Shown here piece by piece: positions 7,907 to 15,887 of a DNA stretch of 38,387 nt. The translations under genes were made by a program, and so were the position numbers. The notes beneath the pieces are model-generated. The model did no database searches, was not told where the DNA came from, and worked only from the letters and a program-made list of their open reading frames with translations. The DNA is taken from the NCBI GenBank assembly GCA_017429325.1, contig JAFRPC010000018.1:1-38387 (forward strand), given 5' to 3'. The stretch's first letter is position 1, and the number at the start of each line of letters is the position of its first letter. This DNA is from Oscillospiraceae bacterium (GTDB lineage: Bacteria; Bacillota; Clostridia; Oscillospirales; Oscillospiraceae).

Positions 7907-10513
7907 CTGAACTACCTCTGTCTTCTGGCCGCTGCGGCATTGCTGGCCGGCGGGATGGGGGCCGCCCTGTCCCACATCCCCGGCAAGGGCGGCAGGACCC
8001 TGCTGTGGGGCCTGCTGCTGGCGCCCCTCAGCGCGGCCCTCTTCGCCGGAGCGCTCTGCCTCCGGGCGGGGACCGCAGAGCCCGCCGCGGTGCTGGACCG
8101 CTTCTTTCCGGACCGGCTCTCCAAGCTGACGGGCTGCGGTCTGCTGCTGCTTTTGGGCTGCGGCCTGGGCCTTCTCTTCGGTGCGCTTCGGGCCAAGGGC
8201 CTGCGGCGCTGGTTCCGCGCCGCACAGCAAAGCCGCCTGCACAAGGTCCTGGTCCCGGTCCTGCTGGCGGTCGGCGCCGCCCTGGTCGCAGGCTGCGTCC
8301 TGCTGGCGGGGGAACCGGCTCCCACCCCGGTCCGGCTCACGGAGCTTGGCTGTGCCAACTTTCAGCGGGCCGACCCCGACACCGGGGAATTCAGCGACTA
8401 CATTGAGCTTTGCAATACCTCTGACGAGACGGTAGACCTTGCGGGCTACTTTCTCTCCGACAACGGCAAAAAACGAGGCCGCTTCCGCCTGCCGGAATGG
8501 AAGCTGGAGCCCGGCGCCTGTGTGCTGCTCTGGGCTGACGGGACCGGGACCTCGGGCCAGCGGGGCGGCAGCGAGGCCATCCATCTGAACTTCTCGCTCA
8601 AAGCCGGAGAAACGCTCTGGTTCAGCTCTCCCCACGGGGTCCTGCTGGACAAGGTGACAGTCCCGGAGCCTCGGAAGAACGTCTCCATGAGCCTGGTGGA
8701 TGGGGAGTGGACCCTGACCATGGGCACACCGGGCCGCTCCAACGAGGACGCCGTTCTCTATACGCCGCCCAGCCTGGAGCCTCCCACCCTCAGCCTGGCG
8801 GCGGGCTTCTACGACGAGCCCCAGACCCTGACCCTCACCGCGGCCTCCGGCTGCGAGATCCGCTATACCCTGGACGGCTCCGCCCCCATGGAAAAGAGCC
8901 CTCTCTACGAAGGACCTCTGACGCTGACGGACTGCTCAGACCAGCCCAACCGGGTCTGGAGCCAGCCCAACACCATGCCGGACCGCTCCGCCGTCCTTCT
9001 CGAGCCGGTGGACAAGGGGACGGTGCTGCGGGCCGCGGCCTTCGGCCCGGACGGAGCCTACAGCGACCCCGTTACCGCGGTCTACTTCATCGGCCCCGAA
9101 TTTGCCCAATACCGGGACCGGGCTGTCCTGAGCCTGGTGGTGAGCCCGGCGGACCTCTTTGGCAAGTACGGCATCATGGTCACGGGACCGGCCTATGACG
9201 AGTGGCTGGCCCAGGGGGGCGTGGGACAGGCTCCCACCATGAACCTCTATCGCCGTGGGCGGAGCTGGGAGCGGGACGCGGTGCTGACCCTCTGGGACGA
9301 GGACGGCGCTCTGGTGCTGGACGCCCCCTGCGGCGCCCGCCTCCAGGGCGACAGCAGCCGGGTCCGGGTGATGAAGCGCTTTTCCCTCTATGCCCGCCCG
9401 GTGTACGGCGGCAGCAGCCTCTTCCCTGTCCCGGTCTTCGGGGATCAGCTCTCCCACAGCCTCTACACCCGGGCCAACTACAACGACGTGATGGCCCAGT
9501 CCCTCTGCGCGGACCTGGGTCTGGGCGGCCAGGCGGCCCGCTCCGTGGTGATGTTCCTCAACGCGGAGCTCTACGGTGAGACCTTCCTCCGGGAGCGCTA
9601 TGACAAGCGCTGGTTCCTTGACCGCTTCGGCGCGGAGGAGGACGAGCTTGTGGTCATCGCGGACAGCGAGCTGGACTGCGGGACCGCGGAGGACTACGCG
9701 GCCTTCCAGGCGCTGATGGACTATATCCAAAGCCACGACTGCGCCGACCCCGCCGTCTGGGCGGAGATCCGGCGGCAGGTGGACGTGGAGAACTACGCCG
9801 CCTATATCGCCGCCAACCTCTATCTGAACAACACCGACTGGAGCGTCACCAAGAACTATCGCCTCTGGCGGGTCCGCACGCCCCAGAACGAGGGCGTGCT
9901 GGACGGGCGCTGGCGCTGGCTGCTCTTCGATATGGACGCCTGCTACTGGACCCGTCCGGCCTTCGGGGACGCGCCCCGGGCCTCCTATGACCTCTTCCAT
10001 TATCAGGCCCCCGAGACGGAGGGGAGCTTTTTGGAGCTGCCCATGTTCCGGGAGCTGCTGCAAAATCCGGAGTTCCGGATGCTCTTCGCCCGGACCTGGC
10101 TCCGGCTGATGAACGTGGAGTTCTCCTACGAGCGGGCCCTGCCCCTGTTAGAGGCGCTGGGACTGACAGAGGACCCCTTCTGGCCGGAGTTCCTGCGCAC
10201 GCGACCGGACTACGCCGTGGACCAGCTTATCGAAGCGCTGGACCTGCCCGGCGAAGCCTGCGGCCTGCGCCTGGGTGTCCCCGACCCGGCGGGGGGCAGC
10301 CTCCGCCTCTGCGGCGGCACGCCGGAGCTCACCGGCGGGACCTGGACCGGGACCTGGGTGACGGGCGTTCCCCTGACCCTGAGCGCCGAAGCGGCCCCCG
10401 GCTGGCGCTTCGCGGGCTGGCGCGGCAGCGCGGAGGGCGAAAAAGCCACCCTCACGCTGACGCCCACGGGCGATACGGAGCTGACCGCCGTATTTGAAAA
10501 AATCGGTTCCTGA
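7907..10513 (+). CDS. Membrane protein with lamin-tail and CotH kinase domains, copy 2
   Basis: About 868 residues, collinear with and highly similar to the preceding protein: four N-terminal membrane helices, lamin-tail domain, chitobiase C-terminal-like domain, CotH kinase region (VLSLVVSPADLFGKYGIMVTG, ARLQGDSSR, RWRWLLFDMD) and a C-terminal GWRFAGWRGSAEG repeat. The two share architecture throughout but differ in the region after ARLQG/IRLQG and in the helical C-terminal third, as expected for a diverged tandem duplication. The SD AAGGGGAGGTG overlaps the stop of copy 1 and points to CTG at 7907. The in-frame TTG at 7877 would overlap copy 1 and has no SD. VTC and DUF4956 genes follow directly, an arrangement commonly seen with CotH genes in Clostridia. 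Confidence 0.85.
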   Translation: MNYLCLLAAAALLAGGMGAALSHIPGKGGRTLLWGLLLAPLSAALFAGALCLRAGTAEPAAVLDRFFPDRLSKLTGCGLLLLLGCGLGLLFGALRAKGLRRWFRAAQQSRLHKVLVPVLLAVGAALVAGCVLLAGEPAPTPVRLTELGCANFQRADPDTGEFSDYIELCNTSDETVDLAGYFLSDNGKKRGRFRLPEWKLEPGACVLLWADGTGTSGQRGGSEAIHLNFSLKAGETLWFSSPHGVLLDKVTVPEPRKNVSMSLVDGEWTLTMGTPGRSNEDAVLYTPPSLEPPTLSLAAGFYDEPQTLTLTAASGCEIRYTLDGSAPMEKSPLYEGPLTLTDCSDQPNRVWSQPNTMPDRSAVLLEPVDKGTVLRAAAFGPDGAYSDPVTAVYFIGPEFAQYRDRAVLSLVVSPADLFGKYGIMVTGPAYDEWLAQGGVGQAPTMNLYRRGRSWERDAVLTLWDEDGALVLDAPCGARLQGDSSRVRVMKRFSLYARPVYGGSSLFPVPVFGDQLSHSLYTRANYNDVMAQSLCADLGLGGQAARSVVMFLNAELYGETFLRERYDKRWFLDRFGAEEDELVVIADSELDCGTAEDYAAFQALMDYIQSHDCADPAVWAEIRRQVDVENYAAYIAANLYLNNTDWSVTKNYRLWRVRTPQNEGVLDGRWRWLLFDMDACYWTRPAFGDAPRASYDLFHYQAPETEGSFLELPMFRELLQNPEFRMLFARTWLRLMNVEFSYERALPLLEALGLTEDPFWPEFLRTRPDYAVDQLIEALDLPGEACGLRLGVPDPAGGSLRLCGGTPELTGGTWTGTWVTGVPLTLSAEAAPGWRFAGWRGSAEGEKATLTLTPTGDTELTAVFEKIGS

Positions 10514-10529
10514 ACCGGGAGGTGATGAT

Positions 10530-11234
10530 TTGTCCACAGATTTTCGTCACGAATACAAGTACCTGTGCACCTACGACCAACTCCTGCTGGAGCGGAAGCG
10601 GCTGGAGTCCCTGCTGACGCCGGACCCCCACGCAGGGGCGGACGGGACCTATCAGATCCGCAGCGTCTACTTTGACGACCCCTGGGATACCTGCCTGCAA
10701 GAGAACGAAGCGGGAACGGACCCCCGGGCCAAGTACCGCCTGCGCATCTACAACGGCTCCGATGCACGCATCAGCCTGGAGCGGAAGGCCAAGCTCCGGG
10801 GCATGACCCACAAGGACGCGGCCCTGGTCAGCCGCGCCGCGGCGGAGCGGCTCCTGGCCGGACAGATCCCCTTCCCCGGACCGGCGGACAGCCCCATGCT
10901 CCGACGAATGCTGGCGGATATGCGGCTGCGGACCCTGCGGCCCAAGGTCATCGTCCAATACCGCCGCACCCCCTTTGTGCTGGGGACGGGCAACGTCCGC
11001 GTCACCCTGGACGAGCAGATCTCCTCCTCCCAGGCGGTGGACCGCTTCTTTGCGGCGGAGCTGCCCCTGCGGCAGGTCCTGCCCTCGCAGATGGGCGTGC
11101 TGGAGGTCAAATGGGACCAGCTTTTGCCCGATTACGTCTATCGGTCTCTCCAGCTGGAGGGGCTTCAATGGTCCGGTTTTTCCAAATACTATTTTTGCAG
11201 AATCTACAATACTATGGGAGGCGTCAATTTATGA
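10530..11234 (+). CDS. VTC domain (polyphosphate polymerase-type) protein
   Basis: 234 residues forming a single VTC/triphosphate-tunnel domain, the fold of the yeast vacuolar polyphosphate polymerase Vtc4. Typical elements are the N-terminal RHEYKYL, IRSVYFDD, KYRLRIYNG, ISLERKAK, VRVTLDEQI, LEVKWDQLLPDYV and the terminal FSKYYFCR. The many basic residues are those expected to line the tunnel. The start is TTG at 10530 because GGAGG at 10519-10523 is 7 nt upstream; the gene follows CotH copy 2 by 16 nt. Its stop overlaps the next ATG (ATGA), so translation is probably coupled to the DUF4956 protein, the likely membrane partner. Whether it makes polyphosphate or another phosphorylated product is unknown. 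Confidence 0.85.
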   Translation: MSTDFRHEYKYLCTYDQLLLERKRLESLLTPDPHAGADGTYQIRSVYFDDPWDTCLQENEAGTDPRAKYRLRIYNGSDARISLERKAKLRGMTHKDAALVSRAAAERLLAGQIPFPGPADSPMLRRMLADMRLRTLRPKVIVQYRRTPFVLGTGNVRVTLDEQISSSQAVDRFFAAELPLRQVLPSQMGVLEVKWDQLLPDYVYRSLQLEGLQWSGFSKYYFCRIYNTMGGVNL

Positions 11235-11905
11235 GCACCGGCGACATTTTCAAGAAATCCTTTCTGGAGGGCTACGCCTCCGGCGAGATCACCGCAACCA
11301 CCATCGCAGCCTGCCTGCTGATCGCGGGCCTGCTGGGCATCTATGTGTTCTTTGCCTATCGGTTCCTCTGCCGCAAGGCCTTCTTCAACAAGAACTTCAG
11401 CATTGCCCTCATCGGCATCGCGGAGATCACCGCGGCCATCATCCTCACCGTCCAGTCCAACGTGGTCATCTCCCTGGGCATGGTGGGCGCTCTGTCCATC
11501 GTCCGCTTCCGCACCGCCATCAAGGACCCCCTGGACCTGGTCTTCCTGTTCTGGTCCATCTCCATCGGCATCATCTGCGGCGCGGGCCTGGCCATGGTGG
11601 CCGTGGCGCTGAGCGTGGTGGTGTCGCTGCTGCTCTGGATCTTCAACGCCCTGCCCATTGCCAAGGCGCCGGTCCTGCTCCTGGTGAGCTCCGGAGACCT
11701 GAAGGGCGAGGCGGACATCGTCAAGACGGCGGAGGCCCACTGCAAGGCAGTCACCATGAAGTCCCGGAACCTCACCACGGCGCAGCTGGACCTCATCATG
11801 GAGGTCCGCACCGAGGACGAAGCCGCCCTCACCGCAGCCATTATGGCCCTGTCGGGCGTCACCGCCTGCTCCGTGGTAGCCCATGACGGAGAGGTCACGT
11901 TCTGA
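11231..11905 (+). CDS. DUF4956 membrane protein
   Basis: 224-residue integral membrane protein. Hydrophobic segments at about 22-45, 56-75, 80-95 and 105-140 are followed by a soluble C-terminal domain of about 75 residues. Between helices lies the family block VGALSIVRFRTAIKDPLDLVFLFW. The family's function is not established; it is typically found beside VTC and CotH genes and probably forms the membrane part of that system (inference). The ATG at 11231 overlaps the stop of the VTC gene by 4 nt, with GGGAGG just upstream. A strong terminator follows at 11931, making this the last gene of the operon. Confidence 0.85.
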   Translation: MSTGDIFKKSFLEGYASGEITATTIAACLLIAGLLGIYVFFAYRFLCRKAFFNKNFSIALIGIAEITAAIILTVQSNVVISLGMVGALSIVRFRTAIKDPLDLVFLFWSISIGIICGAGLAMVAVALSVVVSLLLWIFNALPIAKAPVLLLVSSGDLKGEADIVKTAEAHCKAVTMKSRNLTTAQLDLIMEVRTEDEAALTAAIMALSGVTACSVVAHDGEVTF

Positions 11906-11930
11906 CCGAGCGCTACGAACGGAACGCACA

Positions 11931-11976
11931 AAGCAAGAAGGAAAAGGCCGCGGGACCTTTTCCTTCTTGCTTTTTT
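11931..11976 (+). terminator. Rho-independent terminator of the CotH-VTC-DUF4956 operon
   Basis: A perfect 17-bp stem (11931-11947 with 11956-11972), an 8-nt loop and a run of six T ending at 11976, 25 nt after the DUF4956 stop codon. Confidence 0.88.
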
Positions 11977-12031
11977 ATCGGTCTGCGCCGGAGCCCTCGC
12001 GCATAGACTGTCCCGAGGGGAGGCGCTGCCG

Positions 12032-12619
12032 ATGGTGATGTCCTGGATCTGGGTGTGTCTGCTGGCTCTGTCCCTGTTCTGCGGCCTGCTGCGAGGCGGG
12101 ACGGACCTGGGCCGGGCGGCGATGGAGGGCGCGGGGCGGGCGGTGGAGCTGGCCCTGGGCCTGACCGGGAGCCTGGTGCTCTGGAGCGGCTTCGGGACCC
12201 TGCTGGAGCGCTCCGGCCTGCAGCGGGGCCTGGCCTGGCTGCTGTCTCCCCTGCTGGGACGGCTCTTTCCCACGGCCCGGCGGGACCCGGAGACCATGGG
12301 CCCTCTCTGCGGCAACGTGACGGCCAACCTCTTGGGCCTTGGCAGCGCGGCCACTCCCCTGGGCGTGGCCGCGGCCCGGCGGATGCAGCGCAGCTCTGCC
12401 GACGGCGCGGCCACGGACGAGCTCTGCCGCCTGGTGGTCCTGAATACGGCCTCCATCCAGCTCCTGCCCACCACAGTGGCCGCCCTGCGGGGGAGCTTAG
12501 GGGCCGCGGTCCCCTTCGACATCCTCCCGGCGGTCTGGCTGAGCTCCGCCCTCTCGGTGACGGCGGGGCTGGGGGCCGCGGCCCTGCTGGGGCGGCTGTG
12601 GCGGAGCGGGGAAACGTGA
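12032..12619 (+). CDS. spmA: Spore maturation protein A
   Basis: 195-residue membrane protein of the SpmA/nucleoside-recognition (Gate) family. SpmA and SpmB act in the developing spore, where they promote dehydration of the core; the molecular mechanism is not settled. Recognisable parts are the N-terminal helix, SLVLWSGFGTLLERSGL, the conserved block PETMGPLCGNVTANLLGLGSAATPLGVAAARRM (about 88-120) and LVVLNTASIQLLPTTVAALR. The ATG at 12032 has GAGGGGAGG 8 nt upstream. The usual partner spmB lies downstream in the same orientation but is separated by a 160-nt palindromic repeat cluster instead of being adjacent. Confidence 0.88.
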   Translation: MVMSWIWVCLLALSLFCGLLRGGTDLGRAAMEGAGRAVELALGLTGSLVLWSGFGTLLERSGLQRGLAWLLSPLLGRLFPTARRDPETMGPLCGNVTANLLGLGSAATPLGVAAARRMQRSSADGAATDELCRLVVLNTASIQLLPTTVAALRGSLGAAVPFDILPAVWLSSALSVTAGLGAAALLGRLWRSGET

Positions 12620-12641
12620 GAAGCAAATCGTAAGGTAATTG

Positions 12642-12750
12642 TTCAGTCGCCCGTAGGGGCCGATGCCTACATCGGCCCTACCTACCGATTTTTGCCTGCA
12701 AACGAGGGCGGATGTGGGCATCCGCCCCTACGAAGAAGGGGGCGACTGAA
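12642..12750. repeat. Composite palindrome with two opposed YGTAGGG hairpins between spmA and spmB
   Basis: Outer 11-bp inverted repeats (12642-12652 TTCAGTCGCCC and 12740-12750) enclose two YGTAGGG elements in opposite orientation. The one at 12652-12680 has stem GGCCGATG/CATCGGCC, and the one at 12706-12732 has stem GGGCGGATG/CATCCGCCC. The cluster separates a gene pair that is normally contiguous. Confidence 0.75.
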
Positions 12751-12780
12751 TAGATACATCGTAAGAAGGAGAAGGTGCCT

Positions 12781-13287
12781 GTGCGCTTGTTGGTTCCGAC
12801 CCTGCTTTTGGGGGTCTCAGCTCTGGCCCTGGGGCGGCGGGTGGATGTCTACGCCGCCCTGCTGGAGGGCGGACGCGCCGGGCTGGAGCTGGTGAAGACC
12901 ATCCTCCCGGCCCTGGTGATGCTGCTGACGGCGGCGGAGCTGCTGCGGGCCTCCGGGGTCATGGAGGCCCTGACCCGGCTGCTGGCCCCAGGTGCAAAGC
13001 TGCTGGGCATCCCCCCGGAGACCCTGCCCCTGGTGCTGATCCGTCCCCTCTCCGGCAGCGCGGCCCTGGCGGTGGGGGCAGACCTCCTGGCGGCCTACGG
13101 CCCCGACTCCCAGGTGGGCCGCACCGTGGCCGTCATGCTGGGCAGCTCCGAGACCACCTTCTATACCATCTCCGTCTACTTTGCCGCCGCCGGGGTCCGG
13201 CGGACCCGCTGGGCCATCCCGGCGGCTCTGGCCGCGGACCTGACGGGCTTCGCCGCCGCGGCCCTGGCCGTCCGGCTTTTCTTCTGA
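12781..13287 (+). CDS. spmB: Spore maturation protein B
   Basis: 168-residue membrane protein of the SpmB family, partner of SpmA in spore core dehydration. Hydrophobic helices cover most of the length. Family blocks include GGRAGLELVKTILPALVMLL, LRASGVMEALTRLLAP, PLVLIRPLSGSAALAV and the C-terminal VAVMLGSSETTFYTISVYFAAAGVRRTR. The GTG at 12781 is preferred because AAGGAG at 12766-12771 lies 9 nt upstream; GTG 12775 would be only 3 nt from it. The last four codons and the stop are repeated in a 23-nt tandem duplication that runs past the gene. Confidence 0.88.
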   Translation: MRLLVPTLLLGVSALALGRRVDVYAALLEGGRAGLELVKTILPALVMLLTAAELLRASGVMEALTRLLAPGAKLLGIPPETLPLVLIRPLSGSAALAVGADLLAAYGPDSQVGRTVAVMLGSSETTFYTISVYFAAAGVRRTRWAIPAALAADLTGFAAAALAVRLFF

Positions 13288-13321
13288 ACCGCGCAGAGCT
13301 TTTCTTCTGAACTGCACAGAG
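13276..13321. repeat. 23-nt tandem duplication at the spmB stop codon
   Basis: Positions 13276-13298 and 13299-13321 agree at 21 of 23 positions. The first copy holds the final Leu-Phe-Phe and TGA of spmB; the second repeats them after the stop. Confidence 0.8.
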
Positions 13322-13329
13322 GTTTTTCC

Positions 13330-13358
13330 TTTACATTTTCCCCCCGTTCTGCTATAAT
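13330..13358 (+). promoter_or_regulatory. Sigma-A promoter of argS
   Basis: TTTACA (13330-13335), a 17-nt spacer and TATAAT (13353-13358). Transcription would start near 13365, leaving a leader of about 26 nt before the ATG at 13391, too short for a T-box. Confidence 0.75.
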
Positions 13359-13390
13359 GCTCTTATCCTGAACGAAATTGGGTGAATACC

Positions 13391-15145
13391 ATGGAAAAAT
13401 TACTGAATCTGATCTCCGGCAAGGTCTCCGCGGCCTTTGCGGCCGCGGGCTATGAGCCTGCCTACGGCAAGGTCACGGTGTCCAACCGGCCCGACCTGTG
13501 CGAATATCAGTGCAACGGCGCCCTGCCCGCCGCCAAGCTCTACCGCAAGGCCCCCATCCAGATCGCCTCCGACGCGGCGGCGAAGTTAGAGGGCGACGCG
13601 GCCTTCTCCGAGGTCAAGGCCGTGGCGCCGGGCTTCCTGAACCTGCGGCTGGCCCCCGCCTTCCTGGCGGAGTACCTGGAACAGACCCGGACCGCCCCCC
13701 GCTTCGGCCTGGAGCCGGACCCGAAAGCCGGGACCGTGGTGGTGGACTACGGCGGCGCCAACGTGGCAAAGCCCCTGCACATCGGCCACCTGCGGGCGGC
13801 CATCATCGGCGAGAGCGTCAAGCGCATCCAGCGCTTCTTCGGCGCGGAGACCATCGGCGACGTGCATCTGGGGGACTGGGGCCTGCAAATGGGCCTGGTC
13901 ATCGCCGCGGTGCAGGAGCGGCAGCCGGAGCTCTGTTACTTCGACGAGGGCTTCACCGGCCCCTACCCGGAGGAGGCCCCCTTTACCATCTCCGATTTGG
14001 AGGAGATCTATCCCGCCGCCTCGGCCCGTTCCAAGGTGGACGAGGAATTCGCCCGCCGGGCCCACGACGCCACCTTTGAGCTCCAGCAGGGCCGTCCGGG
14101 CTACTACGCCCTCTGGCGGCACATCATGGAGGTCTCCAAGGCGGACCTGAAGAAGAACTACGACAAGTTAGGCGTCCACTTTGAGAGCTGGCTGGGGGAG
14201 AGCGACGCCCAGCCCTACATCCCGGACATGCTGCGGGACATGGACGCCAAGGGCATTTTGGTGGAGAGCGAGGGCGCCAAGGTCATCGAGGTCCAGGAGC
14301 CCAGCGACACCAAGGAGGTCCCCCCCTGCATCATCGTGAAGTCCGACGGCGCCACCCTCTACGCCACCACGGACCTGGCGACCATCCGGCAGCGGATGGA
14401 GACCTGGGCTCCCAACAAGATCCTCTACGTGGTGGACAAGCGCCAGAGCCTCCACTTCGAGCAGGTCTTCCGCTCCGCCCGGAAGGCGGGGCTGGTGAAG
14501 CCCGAGACGGAGCTGCGGCACATCGGCTTCGGCACCATGAACGGCAAGGACGGCAAGCCCTTCAAAACCCGCTCCGGCGGCGTCATGCGGCTGGAGACCC
14601 TGATCAGCGACATCACGGATTTCGTGCGGGCCAAGGTGCAGGAGAACAACCTGGTCACAGGAGAGGACGTGGAGGACACCACGGCGAAAATCGCCCTGGC
14701 GGCCCTGAAATACGGCGATTTGATGAACGCCCCCACCAAGGACTATATCTTCGATTTGGACCGCTTCGCGGCCTTCGAGGGCAACACCGGCCCCTACATC
14801 CTCTATACCATCGTGCGGATCAAGTCCATCCTGGCCCGGTACGGGGCCTGGGAGGCGCTGCCCATGCAGGCCCCGGAGACCCCCGAGGCCAAGGATCTGA
14901 TGCTGGCCCTGACCCGGCTGCCCGAGGCCCTGGAGCTGGCCTGCCGGGACTGCGCCCCCAACCTCATCTGCGCCTATATCTATGAGCTGGCGGGCTTCGC
15001 CAACAAGTTCTACCACGAGACCCGCATCCTCACCGAGGAGGACCCGGAGAAGCAGAGGGGCTACATCGCCCTGATCGGGCTGACGAAGCGGGTCCTGGAG
15101 ACCTGCATCGACCTGCTGGGCTTCGAGGCCCCGGAGAAGATGTGA
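13391..15145 (+). CDS. argS: Arginine--tRNA ligase
   Basis: Class I aminoacyl-tRNA synthetase that charges tRNA-Arg in the cytoplasm. 584 residues, within the usual range (about 550-590). An N-terminal additional domain (1-105) precedes the Rossmann catalytic core with GGANVAKPLHIGHLRA (HIGH at 130-133), DWGLQMGL and the SDGATLYATTDLA block. The KMSKS region is replaced by the degenerate GTMNGKDGKPFKTRSGG, as is normal for many ArgRS. The C-terminal anticodon-binding domain contains GNTGPYILYTIVRIKSI. The ATG at 13391 is chosen over the in-frame GTG at 13382 because the promoter puts the start site near 13365 and a weak GGTGA lies 6 nt upstream. The stop overlaps the GTG of the next gene. Confidence 0.94.
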   Translation: MEKLLNLISGKVSAAFAAAGYEPAYGKVTVSNRPDLCEYQCNGALPAAKLYRKAPIQIASDAAAKLEGDAAFSEVKAVAPGFLNLRLAPAFLAEYLEQTRTAPRFGLEPDPKAGTVVVDYGGANVAKPLHIGHLRAAIIGESVKRIQRFFGAETIGDVHLGDWGLQMGLVIAAVQERQPELCYFDEGFTGPYPEEAPFTISDLEEIYPAASARSKVDEEFARRAHDATFELQQGRPGYYALWRHIMEVSKADLKKNYDKLGVHFESWLGESDAQPYIPDMLRDMDAKGILVESEGAKVIEVQEPSDTKEVPPCIIVKSDGATLYATTDLATIRQRMETWAPNKILYVVDKRQSLHFEQVFRSARKAGLVKPETELRHIGFGTMNGKDGKPFKTRSGGVMRLETLISDITDFVRAKVQENNLVTGEDVEDTTAKIALAALKYGDLMNAPTKDYIFDLDRFAAFEGNTGPYILYTIVRIKSILARYGAWEALPMQAPETPEAKDLMLALTRLPEALELACRDCAPNLICAYIYELAGFANKFYHETRILTEEDPEKQRGYIALIGLTKRVLETCIDLLGFEAPEKM

Positions 15146-15822
15146 GCCCCGTGGAGGCAAGACACTATTCCGAGGCCTACGACGAGCGCTACCGGACCGT
15201 CCACGCCCTGGGTCTGTCCTGGACTCGGGACGTGCCCACGCCCATTGTGGGGGAGGTCCTGGCCCGCTATGCCGTCCCCCAGGACGCGCCGATGCTGGAG
15301 CTGGGCTGCGGCGAGGGGCGGGACGCCCGGCCTCTGCTGGCCCAGGGACGGCTGCTGACCGCCACGGACCTCTCCCCGGAGGTCGTGGCCTGGTGCCGGG
15401 CGAAGGACCCGGCCCACGCCGACCAATACCGGACCCTGGACTGCCTGCGGGAGCCCTGCGGGGAGCGCTTCGCCTTTCTCTACGCCGTGGCCCTGCTCCA
15501 TATGCTGGTGGAGGACGCGGACCGGCAGCGCTTCCTGCGCTTCGTCCGGGACCACCTGGAGCCCGAAGGCCTCGCCCTGCTCTGCACCATGGGCGACGGC
15601 ACGAGGGAGCTTCAAAGCGACCCCGCAGAGGCCTTCTCCCTGCGGATGCGGGAGCACCCCTCCGGCCCGGTCCGGGTGGCGGCCACCAGCTGCCGCATCG
15701 TCAGCTTCCAGACCCTGGAGGGGGAGCTGGAGCAGGCGGGCCTGCGCCTGCTGGAGCGCGGCCTCACCGCCGCCCTGCCGGAGTTCGACAGCCTCCTGTA
15801 TGCGGTGGTCCAACCGAAATAA
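15142..15822 (+). CDS. Class I SAM-dependent methyltransferase
   Basis: 226 residues with a Rossmann-type methyltransferase domain. Motif I MLELGCGEGRDARPLL (about 52-67), an acidic motif II region in TATDLSPEVVAWCRAK, and a post-motif FAFLYAVALLHMLVEDADRQRFLRF are visible. It uses S-adenosylmethionine; the methyl acceptor cannot be told from sequence. The GTG start at 15142 overlaps the argS stop (GTGA), so the two are probably translationally coupled, though argS-methyltransferase linkage suggests no specific substrate. A 14-bp hairpin follows the stop. Confidence 0.85.
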   Translation: MSPVEARHYSEAYDERYRTVHALGLSWTRDVPTPIVGEVLARYAVPQDAPMLELGCGEGRDARPLLAQGRLLTATDLSPEVVAWCRAKDPAHADQYRTLDCLREPCGERFAFLYAVALLHMLVEDADRQRFLRFVRDHLEPEGLALLCTMGDGTRELQSDPAEAFSLRMREHPSGPVRVAATSCRIVSFQTLEGELEQAGLRLLERGLTAALPEFDSLLYAVVQPK

Positions 15823-15827
15823 CGACC

Positions 15828-15859
15828 GAGGCCTGCGGAGCTTTTGCTCCGCAGGCCTC
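15828..15859. terminator. Hairpin between convergent methyltransferase and lgt
   Basis: A perfect 14-bp stem GAGGCCTGCGGAGC with a TTTT loop lies 5 nt after the methyltransferase stop and 18 nt beyond the lgt stop. It lacks a T-tract on either side, so termination is likely but not certain. Confidence 0.5.
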
Positions 15860-15863
15860 TCAA

Positions 15864-15887
15864 TGTAAGGACGGCTCTCAGCCGTCC
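15864..15887 (+). repeat. YGTAGGG-type hairpin containing the lgt stop codon
   Basis: Reads TGTAAGG then arms GGACGGC and GCCGTCC. Its loop supplies TGA (15878-15880, minus strand), the stop of lgt, and the arm encodes the final Ala-Asp-Gly. Confidence 0.7.

Noticed and set aside
7847-10063. Minus-strand frames over the CotH genes (7847-8635, 8936-10063)
   Set aside because: These are antisense shadows with no start signals. The plus-strand proteins are clearly conserved between the two paralogues.
13359-13390. T-box or other riboswitch ahead of argS
   Set aside because: The promoter leaves only about 26 nt of leader, too short for a T-box.
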